From the NCBI GenBank assembly GCA_013298445.1, contig JAAFHQ010000414.1, forward strand, positions 1-5,675: a stretch of DNA of 5,675 bases, written 5' to 3'. Both the position numbers and the translations under genes were made by a program. Numbering within the stretch: position 1 is the first letter of the stretch; every line of letters begins with the position of its first letter. The notes beneath the pieces are model-generated. The model worked only from the letters and a program-made list of their open reading frames with translations. It did no database searches and was not told the origin of the DNA. Below are positions 1 through 5,675 of this stretch, one piece after another. Origin of the DNA: Chitinophagales bacterium (lineage in GTDB: Bacteria; Bacteroidota; Bacteroidia; Chitinophagales; Saprospiraceae).

Positions 1-694
1 CTTTTACCTGGAGTTTATCGCCGTAGCGCAATTGTTCCAGCCCCAGGTAATTCTCCAGCAATTGCACTTCTTTGGCCAGCGGCACCGTGTCCATCCTGGC
101 ACGATACACCAGGTAATCGAGCAATTCGGTGAGTTTGAGGATGCTGTCGGCGGTGAGCTCAGATTTGGACAAGGCCAGGCTGTAAATGTTGTTCAGGGAA
201 TTGAACAGGAAATGCGGGTGCAATTGCCCTTTGAGCAGTTTGATTTCAGCCTCGGCTTTGGCCTTGATGAGTTCTTCGTTCAGTTTTTGTTTGCGGCGGT
301 AATCCCCAATGATGTGGATGCACACCGCTAAGGCAATAATGGAATAATCCCGGATGATGTTTTTGAGCATTTTGTTGACCGGGACCGGGTAGTACTGATC
401 CGAGCGCAGGTAGTTCACCATTTCCTGCCATTTGATGCGGGTGTAAAAAACCAGCGCTGCGACAACAACGCACCACAAGAGGAACCAAATCCATTTATTC
501 GGCATCAGATAACGAGGCACGACATAAAGCGCTAAAAAGTAAGTGGCTGCCATCAAAATGGGCAAAGGGAGCATGGTGGCTCGCAAAAACTGCCGCCATT
601 CATTGGGATAAAGGTGAGCCAAATTGGCAAAGTATTCGGATACCACATACAGCACCCAAAAGAGCACATGGGTGAGGAGCAAGGAATAATCCAT
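1..694 (-). CDS. LytS/YehU-family membrane sensor histidine kinase, N-terminal part (3' end outside window)
   Basis: The visible 231 residues begin MDYSLLLTHVLFW and run off the left edge, so the ATP-binding domain is not seen. Four hydrophobic segments lie at about residues 4-23, 40-60, 67-85 and 113-130, followed by a charged, probably coiled stretch (133-153) and the His_kinase (PF06580-type) block LHPHFLFNSLNNIYSLAL at 158-175; by family analogy the phosphorylated histidine is H161. The later YLGLEQLRYGDKLQV (216-230) is also typical. Members of this family autophosphorylate and usually signal to a LytTR-domain response regulator, which would be expected just past the left edge but cannot be seen. 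The start at 694 is preferred because the frame stays open upstream only through a palindromic repeat. Upstream of the ATG is AGCAAGGG, at best a weak ribosome site. The ligand is unknown. Confidence 0.93.
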   Translation of the reverse strand, partial: MDYSLLLTHVLFWVLYVVSEYFANLAHLYPNEWRQFLRATMLPLPILMAATYFLALYVVPRYLMPNKWIWFLLWCVVVAALVFYTRIKWQEMVNYLRSDQYYPVPVNKMLKNIIRDYSIIALAVCIHIIGDYRRKQKLNEELIKAKAEAEIKLLKGQLHPHFLFNSLNNIYSLALSKSELTADSILKLTELLDYLVYRARMDTVPLAKEVQLLENYLGLEQLRYGDKLQVK

Positions 695-760
695 CCCTTG
701 CTGTCTTGGCCGAGTTATTGGTATTGTTTCGATGGCGCTGGTTTTTAAATGGCCAGAATA

Positions 761-858
761 CAGGACAAAATTGGGACAACGCGCCGTAGAGACGCACGGC
801 CGTGCGTCTCTACAATCCGGCATCATCCATTATTTTTGGGTTGCCCAATTTTGTCCTG
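761..858. repeat. Nested inverted-repeat element, MITE-like, about 98 bp
   Basis: Two outer arms are inverted copies: CAGGACAAAATTGGG at 761-775 matches the complement of 844-858 exactly. Allowing one unpaired A at 776, pairing continues with CAAC (777-780) against GTTG (840-843), giving 19 pairs. Near the centre lies a perfect 28-bp palindrome (786-813). The element sits 66 nt upstream of the kinase start. No flanking target duplication is evident and it encodes nothing. Its small size, terminal inverted repeats and internal palindrome fit a non-autonomous miniature element or a REP-like repeat; which of these is inference. Confidence 0.7.
786..813. repeat. Perfect 28-bp palindrome with GTAGAGACGCACGG half-site
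   Basis: The half-site GTAGAGACGCACGG (786-799) is followed directly by its exact reverse complement (800-813), with no spacer. From memory, GTAGAGACGC...GCGTCTCTAC palindromes recur in many Bacteroidota and cyanobacterial genomes, so this is probably one copy of a widespread interspersed repeat, not a local operator. It is embedded in the larger inverted repeat 761-858. As RNA it would form a very stable hairpin, but no T-run follows on either strand, so it is not a standard intrinsic terminator. Confidence 0.85.
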
Positions 859-1020
859 CACTCAAAAGATAGCCTTAAAATACGTGGAATTAATTGGATT
901 TTTTGCTTCGAAGTAGAGCAAAACTCCATCCCGGTAGAGCAACGACTGGTTTTTAAACCCAAAGCCGACTTTCACCCGAATCTGGTTGTTGCTATCCCCA
1001 ATCCGGGGTTTGGTATACCT

Positions 1021-1054
1021 TTTGAATTTGACATTGGGAGGGGCCATACATTTG
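1021..1054 (+). promoter_or_regulatory. Candidate Bacteroidota-type promoter (TTTG - 22 nt - TAnnTTTG)
   Basis: TACATTTG at 1047-1054 fits the Bacteroidota -7 consensus TAnnTTTG exactly, and TTTG at 1021-1024 lies 22 nt upstream, within the range known for the -33 element. A second TTTG at 1027-1030 is 16 nt away. Transcription would begin around 1060 and give a leader of roughly 25 nt before the ATG at 1087. Short motifs of this kind also occur by chance, but the position is right. Confidence 0.5.
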
Positions 1055-1086
1055 AACTCATCATTACTTCACCAAAACTTGTGATC

Positions 1087-1509
1087 ATGAAAAATCTAAA
1101 AAGTTTGTTGTTGTCCGCGTTTGTAATTGTAGGGATGTGTTCTTTTGTAACTACACCTAAACCTGAAGCGACCGCAGAACTACCCGGTGGCGCATTCCTG
1201 ACCATCGCTGGCAAATTCGGAGGGGACATCGCCAAGAAGGATGTACTCAAAACCAAAGAACTGGTCGTAGACGGTTGTGCAGTAGGCTCCAAGATTTTTA
1301 CCTACACCATCGACATCAATAAAGGTGGCACCATCAGTACCTTCAAGGAAGAGTCCAATATTTTTTCCAAGGAAATCATCATGAAGATGAAAGAGTTGAA
1401 CACTGGCGACTCTTTTGAATTTAAAAAGATCAAAGCATATTTACCAAATGGGAAAGACCAGGTGGATGTGCACAGCAAAAAGTTTGTGGTGGTAGCCGAC
1501 AACGTTTGA
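1087..1509 (+). CDS. Small exported protein with GldM C-terminal-like domain
   Basis: The product is 140 residues. MKNLKSLLLSAFVIVGMCSF is a Sec-type signal sequence (basic start, hydrophobic core 7-20); C18 follows VGM, a poor lipobox, so a lipoprotein is possible but not favoured. The rest (about 36-137) resembles the C-terminal beta domain of the gliding/type IX secretion protein GldM: an AGKFGGDI stretch, then FTYTI...KGGTIST...FSKEIIMKMKELNTGDSFEFKKIKAYLPNGK, matching the family's KGG...F...GDxxxFxxIKxxxPxGK pattern. The N-terminal membrane helix and long rod of real GldM (over 500 residues) are absent, so this is not GldM itself. It may be a periplasmic or surface binding domain; its partner is unknown. 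The frame is open back to 802, but the ATG at 1087 is chosen because the signal sequence starts there, a promoter match precedes it, and an upstream start would lie inside a repeat. Confidence 0.85.
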   Translation: MKNLKSLLLSAFVIVGMCSFVTTPKPEATAELPGGAFLTIAGKFGGDIAKKDVLKTKELVVDGCAVGSKIFTYTIDINKGGTISTFKEESNIFSKEIIMKMKELNTGDSFEFKKIKAYLPNGKDQVDVHSKKFVVVADNV

Positions 1510-1532
1510 TTTACGATAAAATGAGTGTATTT

Positions 1533-1571
1533 CGGAGCTTCCGGGGGTGCTGCTAACCTTGGGAAGCTCCG
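1533..1571. terminator. Stem-loop between convergent genes, possible bidirectional terminator
   Basis: CGGAGCTTCC (1533-1542) and GGAAGCTCCG (1562-1571) form a perfect 10-bp stem around a 19-nt loop. It lies 23 nt after the stop of the plus-strand GldM-like gene and about 40 nt after the stop of the minus-strand ABC1 kinase, where a shared transcript end is expected. Neither side has a T-run, so it is not a classic intrinsic terminator; it could act as a 3'-end stabilising hairpin. Confidence 0.45.
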
Positions 1572-1611
1572 TTGTGGCGTTGGCCCACACACCCACACTT
1601 TCACACCCATT

Positions 1612-3288
1612 CTAGTCCATATTCCTGAAAATCTTTCCTCCTTTTCTCCAAGCCCCCACAAACAACCAGCCAAACACTACCGCCGCCCCATAAGCCCACC
1701 AAGCCGAGTTTGGCGCTCCAATTTTCAAAAACCATTGAGCTAGTACCACCGCCGCCAAGCCCATCAAGGCCATCAACCATTGCCGGGCCGCCAAATACAA
1801 CAACTTTGCCCCATCCCGAATATCCGGCGTGCGCACTTCCAGTTGGCCTTTATTCGCTTTTTGTAAGGTTTTGCGCAGCTCATCAGGCAGGGCTAGCAGA
1901 TTGACCAGGGTGCCTTGCAGCAGATTGCGGACAAAACCAAACCAGCCCCCTTGCTGGTCTTTTACCAACTCGGTGGCATAGGGGCGCACTACTTCCAATG
2001 GATTGAGCTTGGGATCCAGGGTATTACAAATGCCCAACAACAAGGTCAAAGCCCGATTGAGCAAAATCCAGTCTTTTGGTACTGTTACGGTTCCGGTAAT
2101 CCCGCTGATGCCAATGTCCTGGATCAGGGCCACCATGCTGTTGTTGAATGGATTGACCTCCATATCTTTAAAATTCAAACCATCCAGTTTGATTTCATTT
2201 TTCAGGAAGTTACGCATGGCCTCGATCATCTTTTCAGCCATTTGTTCGGCTTCACGGCCATCCGCCAGGAAGCCCATCAGGCGCACTGCTTCGACGATGC
2301 CTTGGGTATCGTTTTTTACGGCGGATTCGATCAGTTTGGGAATCCCTTCCTTGAGGGCGGGGCTGAGTTGCCCGGTGGCACCAAAATCGAGCAACACCAG
2401 GGTGCCGTCTTTTTGTACCAAAATATTCCCTGGGTGTGGATCGGCGTGGTAAAAACCGTCTTTCAGCACCATTTTGCTGTAAGCCCGCAACAGGGTACTG
2501 GCTAAGGCCCGACGATCCAGTTTCCAGGCGTCGATTTGCTCCAGATTGGAAATTTTCACCCCATCGTGCCAGGTACTGGTCATCACGCGTTTAGCCGAAT
2601 AAGTGGGGTGGATTTTAGGAATGTCCAAGCCCACTTCGCCTTGTAAATTGACCCGGATTTTTTCCATCGCCGACGCCTCTTTGCCAAAATCCAGTTCCTC
2701 CTCAATCATCAACTTGACCTGGGTATACACATAATCCATGCCCTTGATGTTGTAAAACCAGGCACTGACTTGAATCAAACGACGGATGATTTCCAGGTCG
2801 ATGCGGGCCGTAGCTTCAATGCCCATGTGTTGGACTTTGACCACTACTTCGGTGCCGTCGGGCAATTGAGCACGGTGCGCCTGGCCAATGGAGGCTGCCG
2901 CCAGTGGCTCGGCATCAAAGCGGGTGAATAGTTCTTCGGGGTACTTTCCTAGTTCGCTTCGCACGCGCTCGCGTACCTGCTCGTAGGGGCGGGAGGGGAT
3001 TTTGTCCTGTAGTTCCTCCAGCGGTTTTTGAAAAGTCTCCGGCAAAAAATTGCTCAAGATGGACAACATCTGCCCAATTTTGATGAACAACCCATCGAGC
3101 TCCAGAATGGCTCGTTTGACCCGCTCGGCATTGCGGACGTGTAGCTTTTCAATGCGCAGGTCGTAGTAGCGCTGCCCAAACAAACGTTTGCCCAGGAATA
3201 AACCCGCGTAACTCAGCATGACTTGTAGGGCAGTGCGGTAAGCTTTGCGGAATCGTTGACTGCCGGTGAGGACTTTTTTGCTAGACAT
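1612..3288 (-). CDS. ABC1/UbiB (AarF) family atypical protein kinase-like ATPase
   Basis: The 558-residue product carries the diagnostic motifs of the family in order: KIGQ (70-73, the KxGQ motif), the alanine-rich loop AAASIGQ (130-136) that replaces the kinase P-loop, lysine K151 in VVVKVQ, E198/D200 in EELDFGKEA, the catalytic stretch HADPHPGN (281-288, D283) and metal-binding DFG (301-303). Two hydrophobic segments (about 504-521 and 530-547) anchor the C-terminus in the membrane, as in bacterial UbiB. UbiB supports ubiquinone synthesis in Proteobacteria and other members act in isoprenoid-lipid homeostasis; most Bacteroidota make menaquinone, so the substrate here is uncertain and no symbol is given. 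Length is normal for the family. No Shine-Dalgarno sequence precedes the ATG, and the leader comes from a large inverted repeat, which may affect expression. The gene converges with the GldM-like gene; the 147-bp gap to the esterase argues against tight coupling. Confidence 0.95.
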   Translation of the reverse strand: MSSKKVLTGSQRFRKAYRTALQVMLSYAGLFLGKRLFGQRYYDLRIEKLHVRNAERVKRAILELDGLFIKIGQMLSILSNFLPETFQKPLEELQDKIPSRPYEQVRERVRSELGKYPEELFTRFDAEPLAAASIGQAHRAQLPDGTEVVVKVQHMGIEATARIDLEIIRRLIQVSAWFYNIKGMDYVYTQVKLMIEEELDFGKEASAMEKIRVNLQGEVGLDIPKIHPTYSAKRVMTSTWHDGVKISNLEQIDAWKLDRRALASTLLRAYSKMVLKDGFYHADPHPGNILVQKDGTLVLLDFGATGQLSPALKEGIPKLIESAVKNDTQGIVEAVRLMGFLADGREAEQMAEKMIEAMRNFLKNEIKLDGLNFKDMEVNPFNNSMVALIQDIGISGITGTVTVPKDWILLNRALTLLLGICNTLDPKLNPLEVVRPYATELVKDQQGGWFGFVRNLLQGTLVNLLALPDELRKTLQKANKGQLEVRTPDIRDGAKLLYLAARQWLMALMGLAAVVLAQWFLKIGAPNSAWWAYGAAVVFGWLFVGAWRKGGKIFRNMD

Positions 3289-3297
3289 GTGTGATGA

Positions 3298-3422
3298 GTT
3301 GAGGTGTTGAGAAGTTGAGGTGTTGAGAAGGTTGAGGCTGCCGCGGGCGACTTAGACAAGGACATTTTCAAAATCGCTCGCGGCAGCCTCAACCTTCTCA
3401 ACATCCCTCAACCTTCTCAACC
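3298..3422. repeat. Large inverted repeat with tandem-repeat arms in the kinase/esterase gap
   Basis: The core is a stem in which 3321-3345 is the exact complement of 3379-3403 (25 bp). After one G-T mismatch (3346/3378) pairing continues through 3350/3374, giving 29 of 30 positions and a loop of about 23 nt. The left arm begins with two identical 16-bp units, GTTGAGGTGTTGAGAA (3298-3313 and 3314-3329), and a partial third. The right arm has a near-repeat, CCTCAACCTTCTCAAC, at 3387-3402 and 3406-3421 (19-bp period). A smaller palindrome, ATTTTCAAAAT, lies at 3364-3374. The element fills most of the space from the esterase stop (3436) to the kinase start (3288). It encodes nothing. It could be a dispersed repeat expanded by slippage; in RNA it would make a very stable hairpin able to separate the two transcripts. 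Confidence 0.88.
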
Positions 3423-3435
3423 TCCTTCAGACACT

Positions 3436-4305
3436 TTATTTCAAGGTCCCGTTGCTCTTCCACACCTTCTGAAAAAACGCTACATGATCCGGCAGTGCAT
3501 TTTGCCAATAATCCCAGGTATGCGCGCCGGGGCGCTCGGTGTATTCGTGTGGGGTTTTGTTGTACAAAAGACGGCGGTGTAATTCCCGGTTAGGGGCGAT
3601 CAGAAAATCATCTACCCCACAATCGAATTTGATGGGCAGCGCGTTGGTTTTCATTTTATCCGCCATGTTCACCACCGAGTTGTTGTGGTAGAAAGCTGGA
3701 TTTTCCGCTTTGGAGGGCCAAACGGTGACCTGGCGATCGGCAATGGCCTTGCGGCGCTCAGGAGTGACATCCCAGTGGTCGGTATTGATGTCCAGGGCAC
3801 CACTCATGCTGCCAACGGCGCAAAAGAGCTGCGGATTGCGGGTGGCTAGGTACAAGGCGCCATGCCCACCCATACTGAGGCCACAAATGACCCGGCCCGT
3901 TTTTTCTTTGATGCTGCGGTAAGTGCCATCCACCTTGGCGATGACTTCTTTGGTGATGAAACTTTCGTATTGGCTGGCCGGATTGACCGGGCTATCCAGG
4001 TAATAACCACCGATGCCACCTTCGGGCAACACGATGATCAAGTTGTTTTCATCAGCAATACGGTGCAGGAGGCTTTTGTCGGGCGGAGCCATCAACCAAT
4101 CGCTGAATTTGCCATTGCCTCCGTGCAGCAAATACAAGGTTGGATAAGTAGCCTGGCCACTTTGGTAACCTCTGGGGGTGACTACGGCGATTTTGACTTT
4201 GCGCTGCAAAAAACTGCTGGTGATTTCAACGGTATCGACCTTGGCGGCATGAATGGCCATACTAAGGCTGATGCAGCAAATGGAAAGCAGAAGTTGTTTG
4301 AACAT
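3436..4305 (-). CDS. Secreted alpha/beta-hydrolase esterase (esterase D / Antigen 85 / feruloyl esterase type)
   Basis: The product is 289 residues. MFKQLLLSICCISLSMAIHA is a clear signal peptide, with likely cleavage after A20, so the enzyme is exported. The mature part fits the PF00756-type fold: LLHGGNG (59-65) supplies the oxyanion-hole region, GLSMGG (142-147) is the nucleophile elbow with S144, D233 (in GVDDFL) is the probable acid, and H262 (GAHTWDYW) completes the triad. The family hydrolyses acyl or aryl esters, including S-formylglutathione and feruloyl-sugar esters; the substrate cannot be told from sequence, though the signal peptide argues against a cytosolic formylglutathione hydrolase. 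The frame is open upstream to 4608, but that part overlaps the transporter gene and lacks signal-peptide character, so the ATG at 4305 is used. It begins 38 bp after the transporter stop, consistent with one transcript. Confidence 0.92.
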   Translation of the reverse strand: MFKQLLLSICCISLSMAIHAAKVDTVEITSSFLQRKVKIAVVTPRGYQSGQATYPTLYLLHGGNGKFSDWLMAPPDKSLLHRIADENNLIIVLPEGGIGGYYLDSPVNPASQYESFITKEVIAKVDGTYRSIKEKTGRVICGLSMGGHGALYLATRNPQLFCAVGSMSGALDINTDHWDVTPERRKAIADRQVTVWPSKAENPAFYHNNSVVNMADKMKTNALPIKFDCGVDDFLIAPNRELHRRLLYNKTPHEYTERPGAHTWDYWQNALPDHVAFFQKVWKSNGTLK

Positions 4306-4343
4306 AGTAGGTAAGCAGATTTGATGTTTGTTAAAGGTAGTTT

Positions 4344-5198
4344 TTAAAGCTGAACTTCTGGCTTCTGGCGCCCTTTTTCTCCTACGATTACCTGCACCGC
4401 CAGCATACTCAAAATTACCAGGCCACCTAAAATGGTCCACATACCCGGTTTCTCCCCATACCCAATAAAAACCCAAACGGGATTCAATATCGGCTCCACC
4501 ATGGCCAGCAATACACTCTCGATAGCCAGGGTGCGTTTGAGCCCGTAGTTGAACAGCATGTAACCAATCCCAATTTGAATGACTCCCAGGATGAAAAATA
4601 AAGTCCAATGCTCCAAAGTGGGTGTGGCTGATTTTAAATACCAGGGCAAACAGATCAGGGCAATAAAAATATTACCCCAAAAAATACCTGCATCGTAATG
4701 CTCAATTCGGTTGAAGCGCTGGGTGATCATCATGGCTGCCAGCAAGACGCCAGACAAAAGTGCAATGAAATTGCCTTTTACATTTCCCCCACCCAAATCT
4801 TCCGCAAAAAAGAGCAACATCCCCACAAAACAGACTACCACTGTAATGATGTTCAGCCGGGTCAGTTTGAACTTGAATAAGATGGGTTCCAGTAAAAACA
4901 CATAGATCGGCGCGGTATATTGCAACAAAACGGCATTGGCCGCAGTGGTGGTTTTGGTCGCGACCACAAAACAAATCGCCAAGCCGGCGTATTGCAAACC
5001 AACCGCACCAATGATCGGAGTCAAGGTCAGGGCACGCTTCCGGAAGAAGACCAAAAAGGTCAGCGCAGCAAAAATCGAGCGGTAAAACAGGATGGTGTAC
5101 GGATCGTAAGGCAGCAATTTGATGCACAAACCGCCGGTGCTCCAGACGGTGGCCCCGATGAGTACGGCAAGGATGCCGAGGGTGTGTTGGTTTTTCAT
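4344..5198 (-). CDS. EamA/DMT-superfamily transporter (10 transmembrane segments)
   Basis: The 284-residue protein is mostly hydrophobic, with about ten predicted helices in two homologous halves (roughly 6-131 and 142-273), the layout of drug/metabolite transporters of the RhaT/YddG/YdcZ type. The first half contains the characteristic helix-4 block ATKTTTAANAVLLQYTAPIY (80-99); the second repeats it as LKRTLAIESVLLAMVEPILN (220-239), followed by PVWVFIGYGEKP. Members export or import amino acids and other small metabolites across the inner membrane; the substrate is not predictable here. The ATG at 5198 is chosen because the protein then starts directly with the first helix. A longer version from 5282 would add 28 residues that are simply the translation of a palindromic repeat. 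The gene lies between an M28 peptidase and a secreted esterase; uptake of hydrolysis products is possible but speculative. Confidence 0.93.
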   Translation of the reverse strand: MKNQHTLGILAVLIGATVWSTGGLCIKLLPYDPYTILFYRSIFAALTFLVFFRKRALTLTPIIGAVGLQYAGLAICFVVATKTTTAANAVLLQYTAPIYVFLLEPILFKFKLTRLNIITVVVCFVGMLLFFAEDLGGGNVKGNFIALLSGVLLAAMMITQRFNRIEHYDAGIFWGNIFIALICLPWYLKSATPTLEHWTLFFILGVIQIGIGYMLFNYGLKRTLAIESVLLAMVEPILNPVWVFIGYGEKPGMWTILGGLVILSMLAVQVIVGEKGRQKPEVQL

Positions 5199-5208
5199 GA
5201 TGGTTGGA

Positions 5209-5279
5209 AAGTTGGAGGGTTTTAAATTAATGGTCACTGAGCGTAGCCGAAGTGCCATTAATTTAAAACCCTTCAACTT
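5209..5279. repeat. Long palindromic repeat with GAGCGTAGCCGA loop in the transporter leader
   Basis: Arms 5209-5233 and 5255-5279 pair over 25 positions with one G-T mismatch (5215/5273). Skipping T5234, CACT (5235-5238) also pairs with AGTG (5251-5254), leaving the 12-nt loop GAGCGTAGCCGA (5239-5250). The hairpin covers almost the whole 83-bp gap between the M28 peptidase stop and the transporter start. The inner part, GGTCACTGAGCGTAGCCGAA, matches from memory a CACTGAGCGTAGtCGAAGTG-type repeat scattered through Bacteroidota genomes. It may end or attenuate transcription between the two genes; there is no T-run after the stem on the minus strand, so it is not a canonical terminator. Confidence 0.87.
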
Positions 5280-5281
5280 CA

Positions 5282-5674
5282 TTATTTCTTGTACAATTCC
5301 ATCCCCGCCTTCTCATACTTATCACCTGCCTTCCACTGTGGCCGCTGTGCATTGTCTGCGATGAGGCGCGCCAGATTGGAAAAAGATTGACAATACTTGA
5401 GGAAATAAGGCAAGTCCACCGATTCGGCATGGTCGGCCACCTGGTGGTAATATTTGGCGATGACGTCGTCAAACTTGGTGATACCCGGACTGAAATCCAG
5501 TGCAGGCACCCCCTTGACTGCAAAAGACACGTTGTCAGAGCGGTCGAAGAGATTTTGTTCAGGAGCAGGCTCCGGAAAAACCTTCAAGCCCACACTATTG
5601 GCTGCTTGCTCAATGAGGGCATCCGTACCCGTGCGGCTCCAACCAATGATCGAGATGTGCTCGGTGCTGTTGTA
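5282..5674 (-). CDS. M28-family zinc metallopeptidase, C-terminal fragment (5' end outside window)
   Basis: The last 130 residues before the TAA are visible; the frame is open to the right edge, so the gene starts outside. The fragment reads YNSTEHISIIGWSRTGTDAL near its start, then FDRSDNVSFAVKGVPALDFS (42-61) and KYYHQVADHAESVD (74-87). This is the end of an M28 (aminopeptidase Y/PA-domain-less type) catalytic domain: the family pattern is RSDhxxFxxxGIPxxxF...YHxxxDtxxxvD, with H77 as the last zinc ligand. The remaining ligands (H, D, E, D) would lie upstream. Such enzymes are di-zinc aminopeptidases, usually exported in this phylum, which cannot be checked here. The D-T pair common after the histidine is D-H here, a small deviation. 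A GTG at 5593 would give a 103-residue protein lacking most of the active site and is not a real start. Confidence 0.88.
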   Translation of the reverse strand, partial: YNSTEHISIIGWSRTGTDALIEQAANSVGLKVFPEPAPEQNLFDRSDNVSFAVKGVPALDFSPGITKFDDVIAKYYHQVADHAESVDLPYFLKYCQSFSNLARLIADNAQRPQWKAGDKYEKAGMELYKK

Positions 5675-5675
5675 G

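Larger units (their letters stand above)
695..1086. other. Divergent intergenic region between kinase and GldM-like gene
   Basis: This 392-bp space separates two divergent genes. It contains a nested palindromic element (761-858) and a probable promoter (1021-1054) for the plus-strand gene. The stretch 859-1020 holds nothing I recognise: open frames exist on both strands, but their translations show no domain, signal or membrane feature I can name. A 12-bp direct repeat, CTGGTTTTTAAA, occurs at 738-749 and 946-957; it is A/T-rich and could be chance. No clear promoter for the minus-strand kinase was found. Confidence 0.7.

Noticed and set aside
738..957. CTGGTTTTTAAA direct repeat (738-749, 946-957) as target duplication around the nested element
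   Set aside because: The copies are not adjacent to the element ends at 761 and 858, and a 12-bp A/T-rich match can arise by chance.
862..1047. Minus-strand 61-codon open frame in the divergent gap
   Set aside because: The translation matches nothing I know, it overlaps the candidate promoter region, and it has no supporting start signal; chance openness is the simpler reading.
1136..1141. Lipobox in the GldM-like protein (VGMC)
   Set aside because: Methionine directly before the cysteine does not fit the usual small residue (G/A/S) of a lipobox; ordinary signal-peptide cleavage is more likely.
3298..3422. Possible CRISPR array
   Set aside because: The repeat units are adjacent without unique spacers, are only about 16-19 bp, and the two arms are in inverted orientation. 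No cas gene is present.
3862..4314. Plus-strand open frame of 150 codons (also 1915-2505 plus, 2003-2452 plus)
   Set aside because: They lie entirely antisense to the well-supported esterase or ABC1 kinase genes and show no domain, signal peptide or family resemblance; they are mirror frames of real genes.
4332..4339. TACCTTTA on the minus strand as a -7 promoter element for the esterase
   Set aside because: It departs from TAnnTTTG at the last base, no TTTG lies at the right distance upstream, and the gene can be read from the transporter transcript.

Overview
The window looks like ordinary chromosome from a Bacteroidota bacterium, most likely the Saprospiria/Haliscomenobacter-Lewinella side of the phylum; this placement is inferred. 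Supporting signs are a LytS-type four-helix sensor kinase, a free-standing domain resembling the C-terminus of the gliding/type IX secretion protein GldM, a TAnnTTTG-type promoter match, gene starts without a Shine-Dalgarno sequence, and intergenic GTTGAGAAG-type repeats of a kind often seen in these genomes. No rRNA, tRNA, CRISPR array, integrase or transposase gene is visible.

Layout, left to right. Positions 1-694 (minus) hold the N-terminal 231 residues of a LytS/YehU-family histidine kinase; its end lies beyond the left edge. Positions 695-1086 form a divergent intergenic region with a nested palindromic element (761-858) and a likely promoter for the next gene. Positions 1087-1509 (plus) encode a 140-residue exported protein with a GldM C-terminal-like domain. 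It converges on a long run of minus-strand genes: an ABC1/UbiB atypical kinase (1612-3288), a secreted alpha/beta-hydrolase esterase of the esterase D / Antigen 85 type (3436-4305), a 10-helix EamA/DMT-family transporter (4344-5198), and the C-terminal 130 residues of an M28 zinc peptidase (5282-5674, start beyond the right edge).

The esterase and transporter are 38 bp apart and could share a transcript. The gaps on either side of that pair each contain a strong inverted repeat (3298-3422 and 5209-5279), which may end or attenuate transcription, so the minus-strand run need not be one operon. No shared pathway ties these genes together; they are metabolic, envelope and signalling genes side by side.

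The most notable feature is in the gaps: three intergenic spaces carry three different palindromic repeat elements, two of which keep frames open and create false N-terminal extensions of the neighbouring genes. I see no convincing new multi-gene system here.
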